A stretch of DNA of 64,000 nucleotides from Streptomyces parvulus (GTDB taxonomy: Bacteria > Actinomycetota > Actinomycetes > Streptomycetales > Streptomycetaceae): assembly GCF_014648855.1 (NCBI RefSeq), contig NZ_BMRX01000002.1, positions 248,001 through 312,000 on the forward strand. The letters run 5' to 3'. Under the pieces are notes generated by a model that saw only the letters and a program-made list of their open reading frames with translations, did no database searches and was not told the origin of the DNA. Every line of letters begins with the position of its first letter. The first letter of the stretch is position 1. The position numbers were made by a program, and so were the translations under genes. This document shows, piece by piece, positions 28,609-37,131 of this stretch.

Positions 28609-30174
28609 TCAACCGTTCGGGAAGGCCCAGGCGTTGGGGCGGCAGTCGATGCCGTCGTGGTCGACGAACTTGGTCTGCTGCTGCATGACCGGGGCGAGTT
28701 CGCCGTCCTTGTCGCAGGTGACGTGGTTGAAGCCGAGGCGGTGGCCGACCTCGTGGTTGATCAGCATCTGCCGGTAGGCGAGCATCGCGTCACCGTAGGG
28801 CTCCGCGCCCTGCGCCCACCGGTAGGCGTTGATCATCACGCGCTCGGTGGCGGCGGAGTCGCAGGAGACGTTGTCCTCGGTCGTGTCCAGGCCGGACTTG
28901 GCGCACCAGTCGGCCGTGGTGCCGGGACTGGCCAGGGTGATCACGAAGTCGGGCTGCCCGGAGTGGATGCGCTCGAAGGTGCGGGCGCCGTCGTGGGCCC
29001 AGCTCCGCCGGTCGTTCAGGGTCTTCTGCACGGCCTCGGCGAAGAGGGAGCCGTCGAGGCCGAGCCCCTGCTCGACGTCCACGCGATAGGTGTACTTCTG
29101 GCCCTTGCCGGGGGCCTTGGCGATGCCGGGGACCGCGTCGAACTTCCCGGACGCCTTGAGTTCGGGACTGAGCGGGTACCGCTTGCCGAGCTTCTGCTCG
29201 TACGTCAGCGGGGCGGCGGCCTCGGGCACGGTGGGCGTCGGCCGTCCGTCCGCGCGGGACGCGGAGTCGTGGGCGTCGCGGGCCTGGCCGGAGGCCGACC
29301 GCGAGGCGACGCCGCCGTCCGTGTCCGCCCCGTCGGCGACCTGTCCGGCCACGACCACCGCGAGCACGGTGGTGACGGCGGCCGCCGCGATGCCGGTGAA
29401 GGTCCTGCCCTTGCCACCCTTGGCCGGCGCGGGCTCGCCCGTGGGCGGGCCGTCGTCACCGCCGTCGAGGTTCGTGCCGACGGGCGCGCCGGGGCGGCCG
29501 CCGTCGCCCGCGCTCCAGTCGGTGACGGAGGCGTACGGGTCGGCGGGCCGCTCGGAGGCGGGCGTACGCCCCGGACGGGCGGCGAAGACGTCGTCGTCCT
29601 CGGCGAAGGCGTCGAGGTAGTCCTGGCGCGGGCCGCCCTGGGGCACCTGGCGCGGCCCACCCTGAGGGCCTTGGCGCGGGCCGCCCTGAGGCGCCCGGCG
29701 CTGCCGCGGGAACGGCGCGCCCGGCCGGGCGAACCGGTCGGGAGCCGGTGCCCCGCGGTTCAACTCGCCCCAGCCGCCCCCGGGTTCACGCTGCTCGGGG
29801 TGACCGCCCCGCACGCGCGGCACGCCCTGCGCGGGCGTGCCGTCGGAGAACCCGGGGACACCGCGCGCGGGAGTGCCGTCGGGAAGCCCGGGGAAACCGT
29901 GCGCCGGCGTGCCGTCGGGAATGCGCGGGCCCGCGCATCCGGGCCCACCGCCCGGCAGCGTCGGAAATCCGTGCGCGGGTGTGCCGTCCGGGAACCGCGG
30001 ATCAAGACCGCGCCGCGGACCGGCGTACCCCTGGGGCCCCTGAGGTCCCTGGGGTGCACTGCGCTGCCCGCCCTCGGCAGGACGGGCCACCCCGCCGGGC
30101 ATACGGCCGGATCGGCCCTCCCGCGCCGCGGCGTCGGGCTTGGGGGCGGGTCCACGGCGGCTGTGGCGTCCCAC
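28609..30174 (-). CDS. DUF3152 membrane-anchored zinc metalloprotease-like protein
   Basis: About 521 aa. Residues 1-255 are a Pro/Gly/Arg-rich disordered cytosolic region with 13-residue repeats. One membrane helix lies near 265-285, then an extracytoplasmic domain with HEVGHRLGFNH, the HExxHxxGxxH zinc motif of metzincin-type proteases, and four cysteines that could form disulfides. The GTG start has GAGG six nt upstream and lies 9 nt beyond the stop of the upstream hydrolase, so the two form an operon. The substrate is unknown. Confidence 0.85.
   Translation of the reverse strand: MGRHSRRGPAPKPDAAAREGRSGRMPGGVARPAEGGQRSAPQGPQGPQGYAGPRRGLDPRFPDGTPAHGFPTLPGGGPGCAGPRIPDGTPAHGFPGLPDGTPARGVPGFSDGTPAQGVPRVRGGHPEQREPGGGWGELNRGAPAPDRFARPGAPFPRQRRAPQGGPRQGPQGGPRQVPQGGPRQDYLDAFAEDDDVFAARPGRTPASERPADPYASVTDWSAGDGGRPGAPVGTNLDGGDDGPPTGEPAPAKGGKGRTFTGIAAAAVTTVLAVVVAGQVADGADTDGGVASRSASGQARDAHDSASRADGRPTPTVPEAAAPLTYEQKLGKRYPLSPELKASGKFDAVPGIAKAPGKGQKYTYRVDVEQGLGLDGSLFAEAVQKTLNDRRSWAHDGARTFERIHSGQPDFVITLASPGTTADWCAKSGLDTTEDNVSCDSAATERVMINAYRWAQGAEPYGDAMLAYRQMLINHEVGHRLGFNHVTCDKDGELAPVMQQQTKFVDHDGIDCRPNAWAFPNG
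29836..30000. repeat. Degenerate about 39-bp repeats in the DUF3152 gene
   Basis: Five or so units encoding the pattern PDGTPA-x-G-x-P, about 13 residues each, in the N-terminal cytosolic tail. The units are imperfect and so older than the other repeats in this window. Confidence 0.75.
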
Positions 30175-30182
30175 GTCGCGCC

Positions 30183-31205
30183 TCAGCCTCCTGTGCTCTG
30201 GTTGGCGGGTTCGTCGTCCACGATCCCGTCGGTGCGCTCGCCGGCCGCGGGCCGCTCGGTGTCCGCGAGAAGCTCGCGGAAGGCCGTGGCCACGGTCTGC
30301 GGGTATTCCATCATCGCCACGTGTCCCGCGTCCGGCAGGGTCAGCAGCCGGGAGTCGCGGAAGGCGCGGACCGCCCGCCGGGCCATGCGGTAGCCGACGA
30401 GTTGGTCGCGTCCACCGTAGACCAGCAGGGTCGGTGCGAGAACCCGTTCGGCCTGTCGCCACAGACCGTACTGGCCACCCAGCGTGTAGGCGTTCACGAT
30501 CCCGCGCGCGGAACGCGCCATCGCGTCCCAGAAGTACGGCAGCCGCAGCCGCCGCTCCATCTCCTCGACGGCGTTGCTGAAACCCTCCGGCGAGACCAGC
30601 TCCGGATCCCCATAGCAGAGCGCCGTTACACCGCGGACGCGCTGCTCGGCCGTCCACTCCCGGGTGAGCCGCGAGAACAGCGTCACCACCCCCGGCAGGG
30701 CGAGGAGCCCCGTGGGTACGGCGCTGCGCTGCACGCGGATCTCGGGCAGCGCGGGCGAGACCAGGGTCAGGGTGCGCACCAGGTCGGGGCGTGCGGCGGC
30801 GACCCGGGTGGCGACGGCGCCGCCGAGCGAGTTGCCGAAGAGGTGCACGGGACCGCGCCCGGACGCGTCGAGGTGCCGGACGACCGCGCGCGCGTGGCCG
30901 GTGATGGAGTAGTCACCGTCGTCCGGGGGCGGCGAGTCGCCGAAGCCGGGCAGGTCGAGGGCCTCGCTCTCCACCACCCCGTCCAGCAGCGGCATCAGGG
31001 CGGACCAGTTCTGGGAGGAGCCGCCGAGGCCGTGGACGTACAGGGCGGGCGGCAGGCCGTCGCGCAGCGGCCGCCTGGAACGCACCGTCAGGGTCGTGCC
31101 GGGCAGATGCACGGACCTGAGCCGCTCGCCGTCGGCGACCTTGACGGCCGCGACCTTCGGCAGCACGGTGGCGGGCGGCACGGTGGGCGGCTCGGTCGAA
31201 GACAT
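30183..31205 (-). CDS. Alpha/beta-hydrolase
   Basis: 340 aa. The hydrolase core has an HGLGGSS oxyanion segment near 55, the nucleophile elbow GNSLGG near 125 and a terminal histidine in DAGHVAMM. No signal peptide. Substrate unknown; esterase or C-C hydrolase activity is typical. TAACAT lies 7 nt before the ATG with no Shine-Dalgarno, so the mRNA is probably leaderless. Likely co-transcribed with the DUF3152 gene. Confidence 0.88.
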   Translation of the reverse strand: MSSTEPPTVPPATVLPKVAAVKVADGERLRSVHLPGTTLTVRSRRPLRDGLPPALYVHGLGGSSQNWSALMPLLDGVVESEALDLPGFGDSPPPDDGDYSITGHARAVVRHLDASGRGPVHLFGNSLGGAVATRVAAARPDLVRTLTLVSPALPEIRVQRSAVPTGLLALPGVVTLFSRLTREWTAEQRVRGVTALCYGDPELVSPEGFSNAVEEMERRLRLPYFWDAMARSARGIVNAYTLGGQYGLWRQAERVLAPTLLVYGGRDQLVGYRMARRAVRAFRDSRLLTLPDAGHVAMMEYPQTVATAFRELLADTERPAAGERTDGIVDDEPANQSTGG

Positions 31206-31212
31206 GCCCGCA

Positions 31213-31218
31213 ATGTTA
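31213..31218 (-). promoter_or_regulatory. -10 element, leaderless candidate (alpha/beta-hydrolase)
   Basis: TAACAT on the minus strand, 7 nt before the ATG at 31205. Confidence 0.5.
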
Positions 31219-31400
31219 CGAGACGATCACGCCCAGCCCCGTGTGTCGGCCATCACAAGCCGTGGCGGACGCGCTCCACGGCCGCTGCCGGACCCGCGCG
31301 ACGCATGGCGTCCGAAACGGGTGTCTCCTAGGCTCGTGGAGTGGGCACCCGCTTGTGGCCCCCGCGTCCGCGGGGGACGTTCGTACGAAGGGAGCCCATC

Positions 31401-31622
31401 ATGACCGTCGACCCGACCGACCCCGAGACCTTCGACGCCGAGGCACCGGACTCCGAGGAGATCGGTGTGGAGGCGCCCGACGCCGACGCGGCCGAGCAGC
31501 AGGCGGACCTCGCGCCGGAGCACGACGACGCGCTCACCGGCGCCGACACCGACCGCGCCAACGAGGCGGACCTGGCCGAGCAGGCCCGGGTCGTCTCGCA
31601 CGGCGAGGACGACTACCGCTGA
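31401..31622 (+). CDS. Small very acidic hypothetical protein
   Basis: 73 aa, nearly a third Asp or Glu, with no cysteine and only one lysine-free basic patch at the end. No domain recognised; probably disordered. The ATG has GGGAG seven nt upstream, which supports translation. It precedes the TetR gene by about 180 bp and is divergent from the hydrolase. Confidence 0.7.
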   Translation: MTVDPTDPETFDAEAPDSEEIGVEAPDADAAEQQADLAPEHDDALTGADTDRANEADLAEQARVVSHGEDDYR

Positions 31623-31800
31623 GCCTCGACCCGGAGGGAAGCCAATCTCTGCCCGGCCTGGACCCTTTTGAAACCTGTTGTGCGGCTTTCGGCACCGTCC
31701 GGTCCGTGAAATTCTGCGCTCGCAGCACACACACCACGGTTACCGAAAAGTACGATGACGACGCGGCGCACACCGCACGAGGACGACTATGGGAGGCGGC

Positions 31801-32442
31801 GTGACAGCCATCGAGCAGACAGAGGCGGTACGCCCGCGGGGCACACGCCTTCCCCGCCGAGCCCGACGCAATCAGCTGCTGGGCGCCGCACAGGAAGTGT
31901 TCGTCGCCCAGGGCTACCACGCGGCCGCGATGGACGACATCGCCGAGCGGGCCGGCGTCAGCAAGCCGGTGCTCTACCAGCACTTCCCGGGCAAGCTCGA
32001 CCTCTACCTGGCCCTGCTGGACCAGCACTGCGAGGCGCTGATCCAGTCCGTGCGCAGCGCGCTCGCCTCGACCACGGACAACAAGCAGCGCGTGCGGGCG
32101 ACCATGGACGCCTACTTCGCGTACGTCGAGGACGACGGCGGCGCCTTCCGGCTGGTCTTCGAGTCCGACCTGACCAACGAGCCGGCCGTGCGCGAGCGCG
32201 TCGACAAGGTGACCAACGAGTGCGCCGAGGCGATCTGCGACGTCATCGCCGAGGACACCGGACTGTCGCGTGCCGAGTCGATGCTGCTGGCCTCCGGTCT
32301 GGGCGGCCTCGCCCAGGTGGTGGCGCGCTCCTGGCTGCACAGCGACCGCAGCGTGCCGCGCGACCAGGCGGTGCAGCTGCTGACCTCGCTGGCCTGGCGG
32401 GGCATCGCCGGCTTCCCGCTGCACGGCACCGACCAGCACTGA
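31801..32442 (+). CDS. TetR family transcriptional regulator
   Basis: About 213 aa. The N-terminal helix-turn-helix is typical TetR (AAQEVFVAQGYHAAAMDDIAERAGVS interrupted around residues 30-55, then KPVLYQHF). The ligand domain is helical. The GTG at 31801 has GGGAGG just upstream; ATG 31789 would add four residues. It is followed by the DUF3107 gene, as in mycobacteria. Target and ligand unknown; self-regulation is likely for the family. Confidence 0.9.
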   Translation: MTAIEQTEAVRPRGTRLPRRARRNQLLGAAQEVFVAQGYHAAAMDDIAERAGVSKPVLYQHFPGKLDLYLALLDQHCEALIQSVRSALASTTDNKQRVRATMDAYFAYVEDDGGAFRLVFESDLTNEPAVRERVDKVTNECAEAICDVIAEDTGLSRAESMLLASGLGGLAQVVARSWLHSDRSVPRDQAVQLLTSLAWRGIAGFPLHGTDQH

Positions 32443-32599
32443 CCGGCACCGCGTGAGGGGCGCGCGGCGGGGCTGTTCCCGCCCGCTGTTCGCTCCTGGC
32501 GTTCTCCGACGCACCGTGTACGTCCCCTCACCGGGCTAATGTGTGCTGGGTACGGCGCGGAAGATCGCGCACTTCACTGACCGTCGGAGGGACATAGCC

Positions 32600-32827
32600 G
32601 TGGAGGTCAAGATCGGCGTGCAGCACGCGCCCCGCGAGATCGTTCTGGAGAGCGGTCAGAGTGCCGAGGAAGTCGAGAGCGTGGTGGCCGAGGCACTGGC
32701 CGGCAAGTCGCGGCTGCTGAGCCTCGTGGACGAACACGGCCGCAAGGTCCTGGTGCCGGCCGACCGGCTCGCGTACGTCGAGATCGGCGAGCCGTCCCCG
32801 CGCAAGGTGGGTTTCGGCGCGCTCTAG
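32600..32827 (+). CDS. DUF3107 family protein
   Basis: A 75-aa conserved actinobacterial protein. It starts at GTG with GGAGG eight nt upstream. The mixed strand and helix pattern with a conserved LVPADRLAYVEIG region matches DUF3107. Function unknown. It is linked to TetR upstream and to ferritin-like and RhlE-type genes downstream, a block kept in mycobacteria. A very strong terminator follows. Confidence 0.88.
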   Translation: MEVKIGVQHAPREIVLESGQSAEEVESVVAEALAGKSRLLSLVDEHGRKVLVPADRLAYVEIGEPSPRKVGFGAL

Positions 32828-32857
32828 CCCGGAAGCGGGACAACGGACGACGTCACG

Positions 32858-32898
32858 GGAAGGGGCCCGGCGGTGACTGCCACCGCCGGGCCCCTTCC
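32858..32898 (+). terminator. Strong hairpin terminator
   Basis: A perfect 18-bp stem with a 5-nt loop, 30 nt past the DUF3107 stop. Confidence 0.88.
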
Positions 32899-33068
32899 GT
32901 ATCCGCTCCCCGCCCCCGTTTCCGCCCGGCTCCGCGGCGCCGGGCGGCATCGTCGCGCACACGGGTGGAGCACAGTTCACCCACAGGGGGAGGGTTGCAT
33001 TCCGCAGGTCAGGGGTATGCAGGCTGTGACCTTTTCGGGCAGGCCGGCGATGTGGGAGGGACCCCGAC

Positions 33069-33338
33069 ATGCTCTTGGAAGCGCTCAGCGCCGCCATCCT
33101 CGGACTGGCCCTGGCGTGGGCCGCCGTTCATCGTCTGCCGCACCGCCTCCCCGCCCGGGTCCTGGTCCTCCCGACGGGAGTCGCCGGGGCGCTGTTCGGA
33201 GCCTTCGTCACCCACACCGCGCTGGGCGCCGGCGGTCTGCTGCTGGTGCTCCTGGGCTCGGCCGCGCTCTCCGCCGCCTCGCTTTCGCTGCTGCTGCGCC
33301 CCGCCGGACGGCTGCGCCGCAGCTCGGCGACCGCCTGA
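33069..33338 (+). CDS. Small integral membrane protein
   Basis: 89 aa with two or three hydrophobic helices (about 5-20, 32-52, 54-75) and a basic C-terminal tail. The ATG has a GGGAGGG ribosome site. No family recognised. It converges on the ferritin-like gene; the gap is only 19 bp. Confidence 0.65.
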   Translation: MLLEALSAAILGLALAWAAVHRLPHRLPARVLVLPTGVAGALFGAFVTHTALGAGGLLLVLLGSAALSAASLSLLLRPAGRLRRSSATA

Positions 33339-33357
33339 CCGGACGCCGGGCCGGCGG

Positions 33358-34131
33358 TCAGGCCGCCAGGCCCAGCGCCGCCATCCGCTTGGTGTGCGCC
33401 TCGGTGATCCGGGAGAACATCCGGCCCACCTCGGCCAGGTCGAAGCCGTCCGCGACCCCGCCCACCAGCATGGTCGACAGCGCGTCCCGGTCGGCCACCA
33501 CCCGCTGGGACTGCGACAGGGCCTCCCCCATCAGCCGCCGCGCCCACAGCGCGAGCCGTCCGCCCACCCGCGGGTCGGCGTCGATCGCCGCGCGGACCTT
33601 CTCCACGGCGAAGCCGGCGTGCCCGGTGTCGTCGAGGACGGCGAGCACCAGCTCACGGGTGTCCTTGTCGAGGCGGGCGGCGACCTCGCGGTAGAAGTCA
33701 CTGGCGATGGAGTCGCCGACGTAGGCCTTGACGAGCCCCTCCAGCCAGTCCGAGGGGGCGGTCTGCTTGTGGAAGGCGTCGTAGGCGGCCACGAACGGCT
33801 CCATCGCCCCGGTCGGTTCCTCACCGATCTCCGCGAGGCGGTCGCGCAGCCGCTCGAAGTGGTGGAACTCCGCCGACGCCATCTTCGCCAGCTCCGCCTT
33901 GTCCGCCAGCGTGGGCGCCAGCTTGGCGTCCTCCGCCAGCCGCTCGAACGCCGCCAGCTCCCCGTAGGCGAGCGCGCCGAGCAGGTCCACGACGGCGGCG
34001 CGGTACTGCGGGTCGGCGGCGGCCGACGCCCAGTCCCGGGAGGCCACCGCGGTGGCTCCGCCGGTCTCGGCTGCTCCGGTGGTTTCGGCGGGGGCGTCTG
34101 CGGCGTGGCCAGGCTTGTCAGAGCTCGTCAT
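33358..34131 (-). CDS. Ferritin-like fold protein (MiaE-like)
   Basis: 257 aa. After a low-complexity N-terminus (1-35) the protein is all helical, with ferritin-like metal ligands spread over ELAAFERL, EFHHFERL and late DDTGHAGF segments. The family includes diiron tRNA hydroxylases (MiaE-like). Activity is not proven. TATTGT lies 7 nt before the ATG with no Shine-Dalgarno, so it is probably leaderless. Divergent from the DEAD-box helicase gene. Confidence 0.82.
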   Translation of the reverse strand: MTSSDKPGHAADAPAETTGAAETGGATAVASRDWASAAADPQYRAAVVDLLGALAYGELAAFERLAEDAKLAPTLADKAELAKMASAEFHHFERLRDRLAEIGEEPTGAMEPFVAAYDAFHKQTAPSDWLEGLVKAYVGDSIASDFYREVAARLDKDTRELVLAVLDDTGHAGFAVEKVRAAIDADPRVGGRLALWARRLMGEALSQSQRVVADRDALSTMLVGGVADGFDLAEVGRMFSRITEAHTKRMAALGLAA

Positions 34132-34138
34132 GCAGCGC

Positions 34139-34144
34139 ACAATA
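34139..34144 (-). promoter_or_regulatory. -10 element, leaderless candidate (ferritin-like gene)
   Basis: TATTGT on the minus strand, 7 nt before the ATG at 34131. Confidence 0.5.
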
Positions 34145-34397
34145 GCCCGCTCTTCGACAGCGGGAAGGCCCTGGTCAGTGAGTGTGACGACGACTACGTG
34201 ACCAATTCGGCCATCGCATGTGCGGGAATCCGGGGTATGGTGGTAATGCGCCTGCCGAGTATGTGACGTACGGGTACGTGACATCGTCGTCGGGCCGCAC
34301 GCATGAGGATGCCCGGTCGGTGGCCCGATCGGCTCCGACCCGACAGCCCTCCCTGCCGTACGCCACACTGCGTAGGCAACCCGGAGGGGGACCCTCA

Positions 34398-34535
34398 GTG
34401 GTACGAGCGCTGGAGCGTCGACAGAGGTCCCGTGTCCTACGGCTCACCCGTACGGGCAGCCGACGTCCCCGACACGATCCGGCACGACCCGCGCGCTCGC
34501 CTCGCACCACGTACACAGAAGAGGCAGCACCCTGA
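34398..34535 (+). CDS. Arg-rich 45-aa leader ORF overlapping the helicase start
   Basis: GTG 34398 has a strong GGAGGGGG Shine-Dalgarno seven nt upstream. The 45-residue product is very rich in arginine. Its TGA (34533-34535) overlaps the proposed CTG start of the RNA helicase (CTGA), an arrangement typical of translational coupling. The frame extends upstream to an ATG at 34218 without a ribosome site. Whether the peptide is functional is unknown. Confidence 0.5.
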   Translation: MVRALERRQRSRVLRLTRTGSRRPRHDPARPARSPRTTYTEEAAP

Positions 34536-37036
34536 CTACGACGTTCCGATCCCTCGGGATCCTCCCCGAGACCGCCGAAGCCCTCGAAGCCGTCGGCATC
34601 GTCAACCCCTTCCCCATCCAGGAGCTGACGCTCCCCGTGGCCCTCTCGGGCACGGACGTGATCGGCCAGGCCAAGACCGGCACCGGCAAGACGCTGGGCT
34701 TCGGCCTCCCGCTCCTGGAGCGCGTCACCGTCCCCGCGGACGTCGAGGCCGGCCGTGCCGCGCCCGAGTCCCTGACCGACGCCCCGCAGGCCCTCGTCGT
34801 CGTCCCGACGCGCGAGCTGTGCCAGCAGGTCACCAACGACCTCCTGACCGCCGGCAAGGTCCGCAACGTGCGCGTCACCGCGATCTACGGCGGCCGCGCC
34901 TACGAGCCGCAGGTCGAGGCCCTGAAGAAGGGCGTCGACGTCATCGTCGGCACCCCGGGCCGCCTGCTGGACCTCGCGGGCCAGAAGAAGCTCAGCCTCA
35001 AGCACGTCAAGTGCCTGGTCCTCGACGAGGCCGACGAGATGCTCGACCTGGGCTTCCTGCCCGACGTCGAGAAGATCATCAACATGCTGCCGGCGCGGCG
35101 CCAGACCATGCTGTTCTCGGCGACCATGCCGGGCGCGGTCATCGGGCTCGCCCGCCGCTACATGTCGCAGCCCACGCACATCCGCGCCACCTCGCCGGAC
35201 GACGCGGGCGCGACGGTCGCGAACACGAAGCAGTTCATCTACCGCGCGCACAACATGGACAAGCCCGAGATGGTGGCGCGCATACTGCAGGCCGACGGCC
35301 GGGGACTGGCCATGGTCTTCTGCCGCACCAAGCGCACCGCCGCCGACCTGGCCGACCAGCTCAAGCAGCGCGGCTTCGCCTCCGGCGCGGTCCACGGCGA
35401 CCTCGGCCAGGGCGCCCGCGAGCAGGCCCTGCGCGCCTTCCGCAACGGCAAGGTGGACGTGCTCGTCTGCACCGACGTCGCCGCCCGCGGCATCGACGTC
35501 GAGGGCGTGACCCACGTCGTCAACTACCAGTCGCCGGAAGAGGAGAAGACGTACCTGCACCGCATCGGCCGCACCGGCCGCGCGGGCGCCAAGGGTACGG
35601 CGATCACGCTGGTCGACTGGGACGACATCCCCCGCTGGCAGCTGATCAACAAGGCCCTGGAGCTGGGCTTCAACGACCCGCCGGAGACGTACTCCACCTC
35701 CCCGCACCTGTACACGGACCTCGGCATCCCCGAGGGCACCAAGGGTGTGCTGCCGCGCTCGGAGCGCACCCGCGCCGGGCTCGACGCGGAGGTCCTGGAG
35801 GACCTGGGCGAGCCGGGCGGCCGCGGTGGCCGTACCCGCGGCGGCCGTGGCGGCCGGGAGGAATCCCGTCCCGCCGAGCGCGAGCGCGCCGACCGTACGC
35901 CGCGTCGCCGCCGCCGGATGCGCGGCGGGACCCCGGTGGACGCGGACACCACCGCGAGCACCGCGCCCGAGACGGTGACCGACGGCGCCGCGGACGAGGC
36001 CACCGGCCCCCGCACGCTGCGCCGCCGCCGGCGTACCCGCGGCGGCGAGCCGACGCGCCGTCCGGTGCAGGCCACCGCGGCCGACGCGCCGGGTGAGCAG
36101 GCCGCCGAGGCCACCGCCGTCGAGGTCTCCGAGGCCACCGACGTGACGCAGGCCGCCGAGATCGTGGAGACGCCGGCCAAGCCGCGCCGCCGCCGCACCC
36201 GCAAGTCGGCCGAGGCACCGGCCGAGGCGGCTCCCGTCGCCGAGGCGACGGCGGTCGTGGAGGCCCCGGTCACCGAGGCGCCCGCGGAGGCCAAGCCGCG
36301 CCGCACCCGGAAGACCGCCGCCGCCAAGGCGGAGGCCGCTGCCGACACCGCCGAAGGCACCGAGGCCAAGCCGAAGGCGCGTCGGACCCGCAAGACCGCG
36401 GAGCCCGAGGCCCTGACCGCCGAGGCCACCCCGGCCCCGGAGACCACCGAGGCCAAGCCGAAGGCGCGCCGCACGCGGAAGGCCGCCGAGCCCACCGTGA
36501 CCGCGGAGGCCACCGACACCGCCGCCGGCATCCCGGCGCAGTCGGCTCCGGAGGCGGCCGAGGCCAAGCCGCGCCGCACCCGGAAGACCGCCGCCGCCAA
36601 GGCGGAGGCCGCTGCCGACACCGTCGAAGGCACGGAAGCCAAGCCGAAGACCCGCCGCACGCGGAAGGCCGCCGAGCCCACCGTGACCGCCGAGGCCACC
36701 CCGGCCCCGGAGACCACCGAGGCCAAGCCCCGGCGCACCCGGAAGACCGCCGCCGCCAAGGCGGAAGCCGCCACCGACACCGCCGAAGGCACAGAGGCCA
36801 AGCCGAAGGCGCGTCGCACCCGCAAGACCGCGGAGCCCGAGGCCCTGACCGCTGAGGCCACCGACACCGCCGCCGGCATCCCGGCACAGGCCTCGCAGGA
36901 GCCGGAGGCCGCCCCGCGGCGCCGGACCCGCAAGGCCGCGGCCGCCGTCGACGCCCCGGAGGAGGCGAAGCCGAAGGCCCGCCGCACCCGCAAGGCAGCG
37001 GCCGCCACGCAGCCCGCGGAGTCCGGCGAGAGCTGA
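34532..37036 (+). CDS. DEAD-box RNA helicase with long basic repeat tail, CTG start
   Basis: About 834 aa. The helicase core (1-420) has a Q-motif (GIVNPFPIQ), motif I AKTGTGKT, motif II DEAD, motif III SAT and motif VI HRIGRTGR. Residues 420-834 are Ala/Glu/Lys/Arg repeats with many RRTRK units, likely for RNA binding. No ATG, GTG or TTG in frame precedes the Q-motif: the first is GTG 34637, inside the core. CTG 34532 has a GAGG ribosome site and fits family N-termini, so I chose it. RhlE/CsdA-like role in RNA remodelling. Confidence 0.9.
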   Translation: MTTTFRSLGILPETAEALEAVGIVNPFPIQELTLPVALSGTDVIGQAKTGTGKTLGFGLPLLERVTVPADVEAGRAAPESLTDAPQALVVVPTRELCQQVTNDLLTAGKVRNVRVTAIYGGRAYEPQVEALKKGVDVIVGTPGRLLDLAGQKKLSLKHVKCLVLDEADEMLDLGFLPDVEKIINMLPARRQTMLFSATMPGAVIGLARRYMSQPTHIRATSPDDAGATVANTKQFIYRAHNMDKPEMVARILQADGRGLAMVFCRTKRTAADLADQLKQRGFASGAVHGDLGQGAREQALRAFRNGKVDVLVCTDVAARGIDVEGVTHVVNYQSPEEEKTYLHRIGRTGRAGAKGTAITLVDWDDIPRWQLINKALELGFNDPPETYSTSPHLYTDLGIPEGTKGVLPRSERTRAGLDAEVLEDLGEPGGRGGRTRGGRGGREESRPAERERADRTPRRRRRMRGGTPVDADTTASTAPETVTDGAADEATGPRTLRRRRRTRGGEPTRRPVQATAADAPGEQAAEATAVEVSEATDVTQAAEIVETPAKPRRRRTRKSAEAPAEAAPVAEATAVVEAPVTEAPAEAKPRRTRKTAAAKAEAAADTAEGTEAKPKARRTRKTAEPEALTAEATPAPETTEAKPKARRTRKAAEPTVTAEATDTAAGIPAQSAPEAAEAKPRRTRKTAAAKAEAAADTVEGTEAKPKTRRTRKAAEPTVTAEATPAPETTEAKPRRTRKTAAAKAEAATDTAEGTEAKPKARRTRKTAEPEALTAEATDTAAGIPAQASQEPEAAPRRRTRKAAAAVDAPEEAKPKARRTRKAAAATQPAESGES
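36287..37010. repeat. Ala/Lys/Arg repeat region of the RNA helicase tail
   Basis: Imperfect long repeats, for example near-identical blocks beginning near 36287, 36559 and 36718, each encoding KPRRTRKTAAAKAEA-like units. They encode the basic C-terminal tail and are prone to recombination. Confidence 0.85.
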
Positions 37037-37119
37037 TCCGCACCGCGCACCGGACGTCGGCCCGGTCCCGCCACTCAGGCGGGGCCGGGCCGACGGCGTT
37101 CCCGCGCGCCACCGCCCGA

Positions 37120-37125
37120 TAGCCT
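37120..37125 (+). promoter_or_regulatory. -10 element, leaderless candidate (alpha/beta-hydrolase)
   Basis: TAGCCT, 6 nt before the GTG at 37132. Confidence 0.5.
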
Positions 37126-37131
37126 CTGCCC

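Noticed and set aside
34229..34255. Near σR-type promoter (GGGAAT-N18) upstream of the RNA helicase
   Set aside because: The -10 position reads GCG, not GTT, so it does not meet the consensus.
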